Made by a program: the position numbers and the translations under genes | DNA from: Chloroflexota bacterium | GTDB taxonomy: Bacteria > Chloroflexota > Dehalococcoidia > Lucifugimonadales > UBA3495 | Length of the DNA stretch: 64,000 nucleotides | NCBI GenBank assembly: GCA_028874075.1 | Contig: JAPPLU010000070.1 | Location: 104,878 to 168,877, forward strand | Direction: 5' to 3' | Notes under the pieces: generated by a model | The model's input: the letters and a program-made list of their open reading frames with translations, nothing else | Database searches by the model: none | Told to the model about the DNA's origin: nothing | Shown: piece by piece, positions 1-10,276 of the stretch | Numbering within the stretch: the stretch's first letter is position 1 | How the letters are laid out: each line of letters starts with the position of its first letter

Positions 1-898
1 CGAACTCACACCGGTCGGCAAAGCGGCAGCCCTCAGGCAGGTTGGACAACAGGGGCGGCTGGCCTTCGATAGAGTACAGTCGTTCGGTACGTTCTTCCAG
101 CTTGGGAACTGAGTCAATCAGGGCCCTGGTGTATGGGTGGGAAGGCTCGTTAAAAATTTCCCGAACCGGGCCGTTTTCCACGACCCGGCCGGCATACATG
201 ACGGCCACCCGGTCGCACATTCGGGCAACCACACCAAAGTCGTGGGTAATGAAGATGATGGCCAACCCGGTTTCGGCCTGGATGTCCTTTAACAATCGCA
301 GATACTGAAGTTGAATGGTTACGTCAAGAGCGGTTGTAGGTTCGTCGGCGATGATGACGCCGGGTTCGCATGAGAGGGCAATGGCTCCCACCACCCGCTG
401 TTTCATGCCGCCGCTCATCTGGTGAGGGAAGTCTTCCAGGCGCCTTTCGGGGGCTGCCACGTTTACGTTGCGCAGGGCGTCCACCGCCCGGCCGATCATA
501 TTCTTATGGCTTTCCTTGCGCGCCATACCCAAGGCTTCCATCAACTGGTTGCCGATGGTGAATACCGGGTTCAGCGAGGTTTGCGGGTCCTGCAAAATCA
601 TGGAGATCTGGCGCCCCCGAATCTGGCGCATCTCATCTTCGCTCTTCTGCAAGATGTCGTCGCCGTTGAGCCGGATGGAACCGCTGATGATCTTGCCTGC
701 GGGCTGAGGAACCAACCGCAGCAATGACAGGGCGGTCATTGTCTTGCCACAACCGGACTCGCCGACTATCCCCAGAGTCTCTCCTTCTCTCAGGAAAAAG
801 CTGACTCCGTCCACTGCCTTAACAGTGTTGGTCCGGTTGAAGAAGTAGGTGTGGAGGTCTTCAACCTCCAGAATGACATTGCTGGTGTCAACACTCAT
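1..898 (-). CDS. Oligopeptide/dipeptide ABC transporter ATP-binding protein (partial, runs off window start)
   Basis: Reverse-strand reading from ATG at 898: [60 protein letters not shown]; Walker A GESGCGKT typical of DppD/OppD. Confidence 0.9.
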   Translation of the reverse strand, partial: MSVDTSNVILEVEDLHTYFFNRTNTVKAVDGVSFFLREGETLGIVGESGCGKTMTALSLLRLVPQPAGKIISGSIRLNGDDILQKSEDEMRQIRGRQISMILQDPQTSLNPVFTIGNQLMEALGMARKESHKNMIGRAVDALRNVNVAAPERRLEDFPHQMSGGMKQRVVGAIALSCEPGVIIADEPTTALDVTIQLQYLRLLKDIQAETGLAIIFITHDFGVVARMCDRVAVMYAGRVVENGPVREIFNEPSHPYTRALIDSVPKLEERTERLYSIEGQPPLLSNLPEGCRFADRCEF

Positions 899-1408
899 AT
901 CAACTAATCCCTTCAGCAAACGCAGATCGGCCCCCAGCGGATGGGGCTAGCGAAATGCGCCGAATAGCCGGTAACCACCGGAAGAAAGTAGTCTGCTACG
1001 AAAATCCCCAAGCCGGCCAGTTAAAGCAAAACCTGTCAGTACAGGGCTGGAATGCTGGCCATTTCCCCGATCGAAATGAAGGATTTCGAAAAACCGGCCC
1101 CGGGTGGCTCCCCTTGAGATTTTCAGGAATATATACTACGGCCCGTTTCAATGTCAAATTGGCCGAAACTGGCTTCAAAGAGAGGGCGTTGGATGGCCAG
1201 GCGCCGTCAAGTCGGCAAATGTACTTGCACCTAAATGGTGATGAGTTTCCGATAACGGAAAGGCTTGGCCCTGACCTGGCACGGATTTGTTTTCAGAGCC
1301 GCGCGGTCCCGAGCCTTGGCCGGATGTTTGCCCTGTCCGAAGTAAAACCTCAGGATTCCGGTTATTCCACCCTATCTACAATGAGATTCGACGCAATCTG
1401 CGGCTATG

Positions 1409-2986
1409 TCAGCGTCGAGTGGAAGTCCTGGACTGGGCGTCCAGGGTCATGGCGATGCGAGATCGGAAGGGCCTGACCCGATTCACTTCCGCGGTAACCC
1501 CGATGGGAACCACGAACATGGCGCCCTTGCCTGCGGCGTGGGGCGAAAAGAACTCGGTCACCTCGTCGTCGTAGAAGGTGAGGCCACTGGCTCCCAGGCC
1601 CAGGGAATGGGAGGCGAGATAGAGTTTACCACCCACGATTCCTGCCTCGAGCTGGGCAGCGCGGTAGCCCCGGTTGCCATATCGTTCCAATATGGGCCCC
1701 AGGTCGGCCATGAAGAAGGCCACCGCCGAAGCGTCGTGAGGCAGGGCCTGTTCAAATCCCAGGTGGCCGGCTTCCTGTCGAAACTCTCCTTCCTTTAACT
1801 GGTACAGGCCGTTCCGGTCAGGAGAGTAGTAGTATGAGCCACCTGGTAAATCATCCACTGAGTTTACGATCAGATACAGGTCCAACAGGCTGTCTCCCTG
1901 ACCGTCCAGGAAGTCCGCCGGCACCCCGCCGGTGGCGGAACCGACTACGGCGGCAAGCTGGGCCAGTGAAATTGAGTCGTGGCCGAAGCGGCGGGTAGAA
2001 CCCCGCTCGCGAATGGTCTGGCCCAAAGGCCGCGACACCAGCTCCGAAGCCGCTCCATCGGGGAAAGGGAAGAAAGGCCCGTCGGGAGCCGGGGCTGTAA
2101 TTCCCAGCCCGCCACGGGAGTTTTCCACCTCAACGGCATCGGCCAGAAACGTGGCGGCGTGGGTCTCCCGTATGTCCGGGTAATCAATCTCTCCCGGCGC
2201 GGTTATGACAGACTGGCCGCCCACCGGTCCCAAACTGGAGGCTGAGGAGAATTCGGTTTCACCAGACGGCGCACCGACGGCCAGGAGGCAGGTTGACGCT
2301 TCGCCCACGCCGTCAATGCCCAGCAGTTCGTCCACCTCCCGGTCTACGAAGGCGTTAACCACCCTGGCCGGCTGGCCCGCGGCTGACGCCCCCGAAAGCA
2401 AGTTGGCGGCTACGGTACCGTTGTCCCAGAAGCAGTACCGATAGCCTCGTGTGCGGTATTTCCAGGAACTGCGCCAGAAGACGGTGGTGAAGACGACCGT
2501 TAAGGGCGCAGCGGCGATGCGGGCGTCGCCGCCGGATGCCCGGGCCAGGTGGCCGCGGTGGTCACCCTGCCGAAGACAGGTCAATTGGAAAGTGTCCGGC
2601 CCGAAGTGATAAACGCCGGCATCCAGACCTTGCAGGTCGCGACATACCACGTAGGTCTCCACCGGGTAGAGGCCACCGGCGGAGGCTGCTGCACGGAAGT
2701 GGACCTCCCCGGCAATCCGGAAATTGCCCACCCGGGTTACGCCGGCGCAGTGATAGAGTAATTGAGCCAGTGTGGATAGTGAAGGTTCAGGGCCGCCAGT
2801 GGCTTCGTAGGTCCCAATAGCCTCCAGCGCCGGTGTATCCGGCGAAGGAAATTCGGCCGGCAGGGGTAGGGTCGGCAGGCCGGAATAGGTCTTGTACAGT
2901 GGCGGCTTGGTGGACAGGTTGATGTATGCCAGCTTAGTGGACTCGTGGTAGTTGAAGGCTGCGCCGGTGTCGCGGTTTTGCATCAA
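1409..2986 (-). CDS. SagB/ThcOx-type nitroreductase-fold oxidoreductase with two nitroreductase-like halves
   Basis: 525 aa ORF; AGGLYPVETYVVCRDLQGLDAGVYHF motif and a second half with TRRFGHDSISLAQLAAVV. Confidence 0.82.
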   Translation of the reverse strand: MMQNRDTGAAFNYHESTKLAYINLSTKPPLYKTYSGLPTLPLPAEFPSPDTPALEAIGTYEATGGPEPSLSTLAQLLYHCAGVTRVGNFRIAGEVHFRAAASAGGLYPVETYVVCRDLQGLDAGVYHFGPDTFQLTCLRQGDHRGHLARASGGDARIAAAPLTVVFTTVFWRSSWKYRTRGYRYCFWDNGTVAANLLSGASAAGQPARVVNAFVDREVDELLGIDGVGEASTCLLAVGAPSGETEFSSASSLGPVGGQSVITAPGEIDYPDIRETHAATFLADAVEVENSRGGLGITAPAPDGPFFPFPDGAASELVSRPLGQTIRERGSTRRFGHDSISLAQLAAVVGSATGGVPADFLDGQGDSLLDLYLIVNSVDDLPGGSYYYSPDRNGLYQLKEGEFRQEAGHLGFEQALPHDASAVAFFMADLGPILERYGNRGYRAAQLEAGIVGGKLYLASHSLGLGASGLTFYDDEVTEFFSPHAAGKGAMFVVPIGVTAEVNRVRPFRSRIAMTLDAQSRTSTRR

Positions 2987-3013
2987 AGGTCCCCTTGAAG
3001 TAATGGGAAAGTG

Positions 3014-3400
3014 CTAGCAGGATGTTCCGCCGCCCTCTCGCCGGCGGTGAATCCTAACTGCGGCATGCTCAATGAAGGAGCCCTTAATGGGCGGGTTGGG
3101 CTTCTTGACGGTGACCATTACTGCCTCCAGCGGGAAGTCCGCCAGAAGGCAGTTGGCGATTTCCTGGGCCAGGCTTTCCAGCAGGTTGCGGGATTCTCCC
3201 TCCATAATGGCCCTGATAACCCGATACAGGTGGGTGTAGCTGATTGTGTCCTCGATGACATCGGACTGGCCGGGACGGGTCAGGTCTGCCTCGGCTTCCA
3301 GGTCCACCAGGTAGGCCTGCCCCTGGGCCTTTTCCTCGGGGTTTACCCCGTGGTAGCCGTAGAAGCGCATGCCCTGCAGGATGATACGGTCGGTGGCCAT
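3014..3400 (-). CDS. folB: Dihydroneopterin aldolase
   Basis: MATDRIILQGMRFYGYHGVNPEEKAQGQAYLVDLE... VTVKKPNPPIKG; FolB hallmarks. Upstream in-frame start at 3412 also possible. Confidence 0.88.
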   Translation of the reverse strand: MATDRIILQGMRFYGYHGVNPEEKAQGQAYLVDLEAEADLTRPGQSDVIEDTISYTHLYRVIRAIMEGESRNLLESLAQEIANCLLADFPLEAVMVTVKKPNPPIKGSFIEHAAVRIHRRREGGGTSC

Positions 3401-3459
3401 AATTACACGCAATAACTGGCTGGAGGTTCAGGCGACGGTGCTCACTTTCCCACAGCGGG

Positions 3460-4401
3460 CTAATCCCGGCCCCTGGCGGCCAGCTGTTTTTCGATTTCGT
3501 CCACCTGGGCCAGCAGGTTCTGGGCGCGCTTGACCACCGGCACGTCGACCATCTTGTCGTCCAGGGACAGGGAGCCGCGGCCATTGGCCTCCGCCTCTTG
3601 CCAGGCTTCCATTACCCGGCGGGCGTAGGCCACGTCTTCGGGGTTGGGGCTGAACACCTCGTTGATGGTTTCTACCTGGGCCGGGTGGATGGCGAACTTG
3701 CCAGTGTAACCCATCTGGCGGGCCGCCCCGGCGTCCTTCCGCAGGCCTTCGGGGTTGCGGAAGGCTACGTAGGGGCTGTCCAGGGAAGCGATGCCGGCGG
3801 CCCGGGCAGCGATGGCCACAGTGCTGCGGGCATGATAGACCTCTTCGCCATTGTCAGTGCGCTGGATACCCATGTCGTTGGTATAGTCCTCGGCCCCGAA
3901 GGCGATGGCGACGGTGCGTACGAGGGCGGCGGCCATTTCGTTAACGTTGACGATAGCCCGGGCGCTTTCAATCCAGGGAATCAGGTTTACGTGGCCGGCC
4001 TCCAAATTTGCGCCGATTTCCAGAGGGGAGATGATTCCCTCAATGGCCCTCAGGTCTTCGGCCGATTCCGTCTTCCCCACGCTGACACCATAGAGATGAG
4101 GAGAGATTAGGGCGGCTATTTCGTCCCGGGTCAGGCCGGTGTCCAGGGAATTGACACGTACCATTACGCGCTGCCCTGCCTGGCGGAGCCGGGGAATCCA
4201 CTCGGCGGCAACGGCGCGGGCGGCAACCTTCTCTCCCGGCGGCACCGAGTCCTCCAAGTCCACCATGATAATGTCGGCGTCGAAGTTCAGCGCCCGCTCC
4301 AGCATGTTGGCGCGGTTCCCGGGAACGAAAATCAGGCTGCGCAACAGTTCCAAGATACCTCCTAGCTTGCGGGTCGGTTGATGCTCCACCGAGACCTGCA
4401 T
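3460..4401 (-). CDS. HpcH/HpaI aldolase / CitE-like (citrate lyase beta subunit family)
   Basis: RSLIFVPGNRANMLERALNFDADIIMVDLEDSVPPGEK motif. Confidence 0.88.
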   Translation of the reverse strand: MQVSVEHQPTRKLGGILELLRSLIFVPGNRANMLERALNFDADIIMVDLEDSVPPGEKVAARAVAAEWIPRLRQAGQRVMVRVNSLDTGLTRDEIAALISPHLYGVSVGKTESAEDLRAIEGIISPLEIGANLEAGHVNLIPWIESARAIVNVNEMAAALVRTVAIAFGAEDYTNDMGIQRTDNGEEVYHARSTVAIAARAAGIASLDSPYVAFRNPEGLRKDAGAARQMGYTGKFAIHPAQVETINEVFSPNPEDVAYARRVMEAWQEAEANGRGSLSLDDKMVDVPVVKRAQNLLAQVDEIEKQLAARGRD

Positions 4402-4409
4402 TTGCTCGG

Positions 4410-4769
4410 CTACAGCAGGAATGGCGGGTGAATTACATCATCAGGGACGGGCTCAATTTCCCGGATTACCGGGTTAACACGGAACCCCAGGTTTTCCAGG
4501 GCTTCGTAACCTATCAGGGGAGTGGACGCGGGCACCAGGATGCCGCCGAACCAGCGGCCTAATAACTCGCCGTCGAAGTGGTATGATTCCAACTCCACAA
4601 TCCCTGTTGCGCTCCGCATTCGGAGTTTGCCCAGTGCGGGCCGCAATCCCAGGGCCTCGATTTCCTCCAGAGGCAGGGCGACGTGGGTGGCCCCGGTATC
4701 AACCAGGAAGGTATATTCCCGGGTTTCGTTTTCTCCTATTATCTTGGCTTGAACGTCGGTTCTGCCCAT
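4410..4769 (-). CDS. Retropepsin-like clan AA aspartic protease
   Basis: FLVDTGATHVALPLEEIEALGL (DTGAT active site) and GILVPASTPLIGYEALENLGFRVNP. Confidence 0.8.
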   Translation of the reverse strand: MGRTDVQAKIIGENETREYTFLVDTGATHVALPLEEIEALGLRPALGKLRMRSATGIVELESYHFDGELLGRWFGGILVPASTPLIGYEALENLGFRVNPVIREIEPVPDDVIHPPFLL

Positions 4770-4826
4770 AGAATGCTTCCTTTATCGGAAATAGATAGCA
4801 GATGGCAAGGGTTGCGAGGCATTACT

Positions 4827-7601
4827 CTACTCCATATCCCCCCAGCTTACGCCCCACTTGGCCTCCACCTTCAGGGTTACATCCAAATCCATGGCCGCCG
4901 GCATTTCGTCGAATACCAGCGCCTGCAGGTCGTCCATCTCCTCTCGGGGCACCTCGAAGACTAGTTCGTCGTGGACTTGTAACAGCATTTTCGCCCGCAG
5001 GTTTTCCCGTTGCAGGCGGTCGTGCACCCGGATCATGGCCAGCTTCATGATGTCGGCGGCGGTGCCCTGGATGGGCATATTGATGGCCATGCGCTCAGCG
5101 GCGCCGCGCACGTTGAAGTTGCTGGAGTTCACGTCGGGGACGAAACGGCGGCGGCCGCACAGGGTTTCGACGTACTGGGTCTGCCGGGTCTTGGCTTTCA
5201 CTTCCTCCAGGTAACCGGCTATGCGGGGGTACTTGCTGAAGTAGGTTTCGATGAACTTGGCGCCATCCTCCCGCGAATATTCCGTCTGCTGGGAGATGCC
5301 GTGGGCGGAGAGACCGTAGATGACGCCGAAGTTCAGCACCTTGGCAACTCGGCGCTGGTCGGCGGTTACCTCGTTGATGGGCACGTCGTTCATCAGCGAC
5401 GCAGTGGCGGCGTGGATGTCCTCGCCTCGGCGGAAGGCCTCAAGCAGTTCCGGGTCTTGGGAAAGGTGAGCCAACACCCGCAGCTCAATCTGCGAGTAGT
5501 CGGCGGCGAACAGCACCCAGTCGGGCGCGCCCTCGGCAACGAAGGCGCTGCGCACCCGCTTCCCCATTTCAGTGCGAATCGGGATGTTCTGCAGGTTGGG
5601 ATCGCTGCTGGACATGCGTCCAGTGGCGGAACCCACCTGGTTGTAGCTGGTGTGAATGCGGCCTGTGTCGGGGTTGATCAGTTCCGGCAGCGTGTCAACG
5701 TAGGTGGACTTGAGCTTGGAGACCTGGCGGTATTCCAGGATTTTATCCACCACGGGATGGAAGCCGCGCATACCCTCCAGGGCGTTGGCGTCGGTGGAGT
5801 AGCCCGTCTTTGTGCGCCGGGTCTTGGGCAGGCCCAGTTCGTTGAATAACAGGTCGCTCAACTGATGGGGGGAGTTGATGTTGACCGTGTGGCCGATGGT
5901 CTCGTATAGCTCCAGTTCCGTTCGCTGCATGTGCTCGTTCAGGTCGCGGGACATTTCGTGGAGCGAGCCTTCGTCCACCTTGATGCCCTGCCGTTGCATG
6001 TCCACCAATATGGGTGCCAGGGGCATTTCTATGTCCAGCATCAGGGCGGACAGGTTCTGCTGTTCAATGGACGGTTCCAGCCGACCCCGCAGCCGGATGG
6101 TCATGTCTGCGTCGGCAGCCGCGTAAGGGGTGGCATCCTCGATGGGCACCTGGTCGAAGGTCTTCTGGCGGGCGCCTTTGCCGATTAAATCGGTTATCAG
6201 CTTCATTTCCACGCCCAGCACGTCCAGGGCCAGGTTCTTCAGCCCCAGTTGGTTGCGGCTGAGCAGGTGGGCGGCCACCATAGAGTCAAAGTCCACGTTG
6301 CGGACGTTGATGCCGTAGTTGGCCAGGACCATCATATCGAAGGTGGCGTTGTGGGCGCTCTTGGCCAGGTCCGGGTCCTCCAGCAGCGGCTTTAGCTGGG
6401 CCAACACTTCCTCCAGGGGTAGTTGTGTGCCCTCCCGGTGGCCCACAGGAACGTACCAGGCGCAGCCCGGTTCGGTGGCAAAGCTCAGGCCCACCAGTTC
6501 GGCCCTCATCTGGTCCAGGCTGGTGGTCTCGGTATCGAAGGCGAATCCGCCTGCCTTCCGCAGTTCCGACAGCATCTCGTCCAGCTGGGCCTGGGTTTGG
6601 ACCGTGATGTAGTCTGTATCCTCGTCTGGCGGGGCGAGCTGCGCCTCAGCCTCGGGAGCGCCCGAGTCCGGGTCCCAGACCGGAGCCGGCAGGCGGGGTA
6701 TGACGGTGTGGAACTCCAGCTCCGTAAGCAGGGCGACCACCTTGCCCCGGTCGTAGGAGCCGCTCTTCGACGCTTCCAGGGACAGTTCAACCGGAGCTTC
6801 CCGGGAAATGGTGGTCAGAATGCGGTTCTCAAAGGCCCTGTCCCGGTTCTCTTCCAGGGATTTGCGTACGCTGGGTGGCTTCACGTCCTCAATGTGCTCG
6901 TAAATGCCCTCCAGGTCGTGAAACTCGTTCAGCAGCTTGATGGCCGTTTTTTCCCCTACCCGGGGCACTCCGGGGATGTTGTCCGACGAATCGCCCAGCA
7001 GTGACTTGAAGTCGGGCTGCTGGGTGGCGGTCAGGCCCCCGTAGCGTTCCTCCAGCGCCGCTTCGTCATAGACATTGCGGTCCTGGAACCCGGAAGACAG
7101 GTCAATACGCACATGGGGTGAGATGAGCTGGAAGGTATCCCGGTCGCCGGTGAGAATAACCGAGTCCAGCCCCTGTTCCTCCGCCTGTTTGCACAGAGTG
7201 CCAATAACGTCGTCTGCCTCAAATCCCTCCACCTCGTAGACGGGAACTCCGAAGGCCTCCATCAGTCCCTTGACTCGTCCGAACTGGGGCCGCAGTTCGG
7301 GCGGCGATGGTTCCCGCTGGGCCTTGTAGTCCTCGAAACGTTCGTGCCGGAAGGTGGGCGCCCTGGTATCGAAGGCGATGGCTACGTGGGTTGGTTTCCA
7401 GTCCTGCAGCGCCCGCAGGAACACGTTGGTGAAGCCGTAGACCCCGGTAACGTCCTCGCCGGTGGTTGAGACGGTCAGGTGGCGCTGTGTTGAGATGGCC
7501 CGGAAGGAGCGGTGCACCATGGCGTGGCCATCCATGATCATCAGCAGGGGTTTGCCGGAAGCGGACTCAAACAGGGGCATGGCGGCGGGTTGCTGGGCCA
7601 T
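4827..7601 (-). CDS. polA: DNA polymerase I
   Basis: 5'-3' exo domain, 3'-5' exo (FAFDTETTSLDQ) and polymerase motifs (DYSQIELRVLAHLS, QVHDELVFEVP). Preferred start MAQQPAAMPLF at 7601; ORF extends to 7715. Confidence 0.97.
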   Translation of the reverse strand: MAQQPAAMPLFESASGKPLLMIMDGHAMVHRSFRAISTQRHLTVSTTGEDVTGVYGFTNVFLRALQDWKPTHVAIAFDTRAPTFRHERFEDYKAQREPSPPELRPQFGRVKGLMEAFGVPVYEVEGFEADDVIGTLCKQAEEQGLDSVILTGDRDTFQLISPHVRIDLSSGFQDRNVYDEAALEERYGGLTATQQPDFKSLLGDSSDNIPGVPRVGEKTAIKLLNEFHDLEGIYEHIEDVKPPSVRKSLEENRDRAFENRILTTISREAPVELSLEASKSGSYDRGKVVALLTELEFHTVIPRLPAPVWDPDSGAPEAEAQLAPPDEDTDYITVQTQAQLDEMLSELRKAGGFAFDTETTSLDQMRAELVGLSFATEPGCAWYVPVGHREGTQLPLEEVLAQLKPLLEDPDLAKSAHNATFDMMVLANYGINVRNVDFDSMVAAHLLSRNQLGLKNLALDVLGVEMKLITDLIGKGARQKTFDQVPIEDATPYAAADADMTIRLRGRLEPSIEQQNLSALMLDIEMPLAPILVDMQRQGIKVDEGSLHEMSRDLNEHMQRTELELYETIGHTVNINSPHQLSDLLFNELGLPKTRRTKTGYSTDANALEGMRGFHPVVDKILEYRQVSKLKSTYVDTLPELINPDTGRIHTSYNQVGSATGRMSSSDPNLQNIPIRTEMGKRVRSAFVAEGAPDWVLFAADYSQIELRVLAHLSQDPELLEAFRRGEDIHAATASLMNDVPINEVTADQRRVAKVLNFGVIYGLSAHGISQQTEYSREDGAKFIETYFSKYPRIAGYLEEVKAKTRQTQYVETLCGRRRFVPDVNSSNFNVRGAAERMAINMPIQGTAADIMKLAMIRVHDRLQRENLRAKMLLQVHDELVFEVPREEMDDLQALVFDEMPAAMDLDVTLKVEAKWGVSWGDME

Positions 7602-7799
7602 GGCTGGCACCTCGAAAGACGGCTTTGGGATCCAAAGTTCCTGGCGACCAGGTAGACCGGAATAGTTGATGGTTGTTTCCCGCATTATACAACAGGGCGG
7701 ATGGGCAAAAGGCATAGGGTAAGGGTAGTCTCCAACGTGCTAAAATGGGGTGCAAATCTGGAAGGCCGGCGATTGAACGGCCCAAAGTGGTTAAGAGTA

Positions 7800-8186
7800 A
7801 TGCCCATCTATGAATACCGGTGTGAAGACTGCCAGCACCTCAACTCGTTGCTGGTCTATAGCTGGTCTGAGGACAAGGAACGGACGTGCGCCCGCTGCAA
7901 CGGCCCTAACCTGAATCGCCTCATCTCCCAGTTCACGATGAGACGGTCCTGGGGCGAAAGCCTGAATTGGGCCCCCAGCGGCGAGACCCTGCGGGACGTG
8001 AACGAAGATGACCCCCGCAGCGTCGACCGGTTCATGGGCCGCGTCAAGCAGGAAATGGGCGGCCAGGTTACTTCCGACTTTGAAGAAATGCGGCGGGAGA
8101 TAACCCAGGGCCCCCGAAGTTTCGACACTCCCGGCGGGCATGGGCACGACCATGGCCATGGGCACGATCACGGACACAGCCACTAG
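7800..8186 (+). CDS. FmdB-type zinc-ribbon protein with His-rich C-terminal tail
   Basis: MPIYEYRCEDCQHLNSLLVYSW...CARCNGPNLNRL and tail GGHGHDHGHGHDHGHSH. Confidence 0.85.
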   Translation: MPIYEYRCEDCQHLNSLLVYSWSEDKERTCARCNGPNLNRLISQFTMRRSWGESLNWAPSGETLRDVNEDDPRSVDRFMGRVKQEMGGQVTSDFEEMRREITQGPRSFDTPGGHGHDHGHGHDHGHSH

Positions 8187-8216
8187 CGGGCACCACTGTC
8201 AGGAGAGACGGCGTCT

Positions 8217-8558
8217 ATGCCCATCTACGAATACCGCTGCGGGGACTGCCACCAGGTATCGTCCTTTTTCACCCGTTCCATCAGCGCCGAACTGCACCCG
8301 ATATGCGCCCACTGCCAGGGCCAGAACATGCACCGGCGTATGTCATCCTTCGCCATGGGCAAGACGCCCCAGTCGGTCCACGAGCAATTCCCGGCCCCGG
8401 GTGGTGGTTCGGCACTGGACTACTACAGTGACCCCCGCAACATCGGCAGAAACGTGGAAGAGAGCTTCCAGCGGCACGGTCTGGATATGCCCGACTCGGT
8501 TCGGGAGAATATCGCCGCCGCCCGGGAGGGTACTCTGCCAAAGGATCTGGATATATGA
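8217..8558 (+). CDS. FmdB-type zinc-ribbon protein
   Basis: MPIYEYRCGDCHQVSSFFTRSI...CAHCQGQNMHRRMSSFAMG; tandem paralog of the preceding gene. Confidence 0.85.
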   Translation: MPIYEYRCGDCHQVSSFFTRSISAELHPICAHCQGQNMHRRMSSFAMGKTPQSVHEQFPAPGGGSALDYYSDPRNIGRNVEESFQRHGLDMPDSVRENIAAAREGTLPKDLDI

Positions 8559-9529
8559 CGCAACAACCGGACATAAGGGAGCAACTGGCCCAATCCGTAT
8601 TGCTGAACGCCCACAGCCTGGCAAATGACTGCCCCCCCTTCCGGGGAGGGGAGGAGTGCCTGGCCCGTTTGAAAGCAATTCTGCCCTCCTTGCCCGAGGA
8701 CGAAGGAATTGCTCCGACTCCCCTTACTTTGGCCGGCGCTTTGTCGGTTGCCAGTGCGGCCGCTGGTTCCCTGGAGGCGGTGGCCGGCTTGAGCGCCGCT
8801 GACGAGATGCCGGCCGACTTTGCGGAAGTCCTGTCCCAGCTTCTGTCTGAACTCTCTTCGCTACTGGGAGCGGAGTTACGCCGACAGAAAGCCGGCCAGG
8901 TCCGGGGCCTGTACGTCATCATCGACCCGGAGGTTACCGGCGGGCGGGAACCAATCGAAATCGCTCAGGCCGCCGTGCGGGGCGGCGCGAGGATGCTCCA
9001 ACTGCGGGACAAGCTCCGGGACAAGGGAGAGATTTTCCCCCTTGCCCGGGATCTGCAGACACTGTGCGAGGCCAATGACGTGCTGCTCATCGTCAACGAC
9101 CACGTTGACCTGGCCGCCGCCGTGGGCTCCGGCGGCGTGCATGTGGGACAGACCGACCTGCCGGTGGCCCAGGCCCGCCAAATCCTGGCTCCGGACCAGG
9201 TGCTGGGCCGTTCCAACCGGGAAATTGACCTGTTGATCGAGTCGCAGGAAATGGGCGCCGACCACGTGGCCTTTGGCGCCATCTACCAGACCACAACCAA
9301 GTCCGGTGGTCGCGGACCCCAGGGCCCAGAGCGATTGAAGGAGGCCCGGGCCGTTACCCAGGTGCCCCTGGTGGCCATCGGCGGTATCAATGCTGAGAAC
9401 GTGGCTCCGGTCATTGAGTACGGGGCTGACGCCGTATGCGTTACCGCGGCCGTGGGCCTGGCGCCCGAACCCGAGGCCGCCGCCGCCAGGCTGGTTGAAG
9501 CCATCCGCCAGGCAGGAGGCAAGGTATAG
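8555..9529 (+). CDS. thiE: Thiamine-phosphate synthase with ~115 aa N-terminal extension
   Basis: C-terminal 2/3: RGLYVIIDPEVTGGREPIEIAQAAVRGGARMLQLRDK...LLIVNDHVDLAAAVGSGGVHVGQTDLPV...VAIGGINAENV. Confidence 0.92.
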   Translation: MTQQPDIREQLAQSVLLNAHSLANDCPPFRGGEECLARLKAILPSLPEDEGIAPTPLTLAGALSVASAAAGSLEAVAGLSAADEMPADFAEVLSQLLSELSSLLGAELRRQKAGQVRGLYVIIDPEVTGGREPIEIAQAAVRGGARMLQLRDKLRDKGEIFPLARDLQTLCEANDVLLIVNDHVDLAAAVGSGGVHVGQTDLPVAQARQILAPDQVLGRSNREIDLLIESQEMGADHVAFGAIYQTTTKSGGRGPQGPERLKEARAVTQVPLVAIGGINAENVAPVIEYGADAVCVTAAVGLAPEPEAAAARLVEAIRQAGGKV

Positions 9530-10173
9530 TGCCCTCCAACTACAGTGAAGACCTTTCCCGCATCGCCACCGAGGCAATTGAGGCCCTGACCCTGCGCCAC
9601 CAGGCCCGGGAACAGGCCCTGGCCGTTTCCCGCGAGGTTATCCGTTTCTCCGCCAACGCCATACGCGCCGTTCATCGGGGAGACTTTGACGACGCCCGGC
9701 AGCTGATCGACCGGGCCGGTGAGCGGCTGCGGGAGACTCGCCACATCCGGGACGAGAACCCCGAGATATACTATGCCGGGTTCCTGTCCGACGCCCGCAA
9801 GGAGTTCACCGAGGCCAATGTCACGCTGGCCGTCATTTCCCGTTCCGATATCCCCGACCCTGATGCCATTGATGTGGACCCGCCCGCCTACCTTAACGGC
9901 ATGGCCGAGGTCATCGGAGAACTCCGCCGCTATATTTTGGACGCCCTGCGCCGCGACTCCTTCGATCACTGCGAGGAATTCATGGATGTGATGGACGAGA
10001 TTTACGGCATCCTGGTTACCATCGACTTTCCTGAAGGAGTAACGGGGGGCTTGCGCCGCAGCACCGACGCCATGCGCGGTGTCCTGGAACGTACACGCGG
10101 CGACCTGACCATCTCCCTTCAGCAGCGGCGGCTGGAACAAAGGCTGGCCGGCCTGGAGGGTGATAAACAGTAA
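9529..10173 (+). CDS. Translin-family protein (bacterial/archaeal-type translin)
   Basis: GTG start; helical REVIRFSANAIRAVHRGDFDDARQLIDRAGERL...YYAGFLSDARKEFTEANVTLAVI...YLNGMAEVIGELRRYILDALRRDSFDHCEEFMDVMDEIYGIL, a translin-like pattern. Confidence 0.75.
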   Translation: MPSNYSEDLSRIATEAIEALTLRHQAREQALAVSREVIRFSANAIRAVHRGDFDDARQLIDRAGERLRETRHIRDENPEIYYAGFLSDARKEFTEANVTLAVISRSDIPDPDAIDVDPPAYLNGMAEVIGELRRYILDALRRDSFDHCEEFMDVMDEIYGILVTIDFPEGVTGGLRRSTDAMRGVLERTRGDLTISLQQRRLEQRLAGLEGDKQ

Positions 10174-10276
10174 CGGTTTTCACAAAGAGATGCAGAGAAT
10201 CAGAGACATGTCTCCGAGGTTCTCCGTATCTTCGTTTCTCTATTGTTAGATAGCCGCATATGAGGAGCAATCAGCC

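Noticed and set aside
1409-2986. SagB-like gene as part of a RiPP (TOMM) cluster
   Set aside because: No YcaO, precursor peptide or other biosynthetic partner nearby; neighbours are folB, a CitE-like gene and a peptide transporter.
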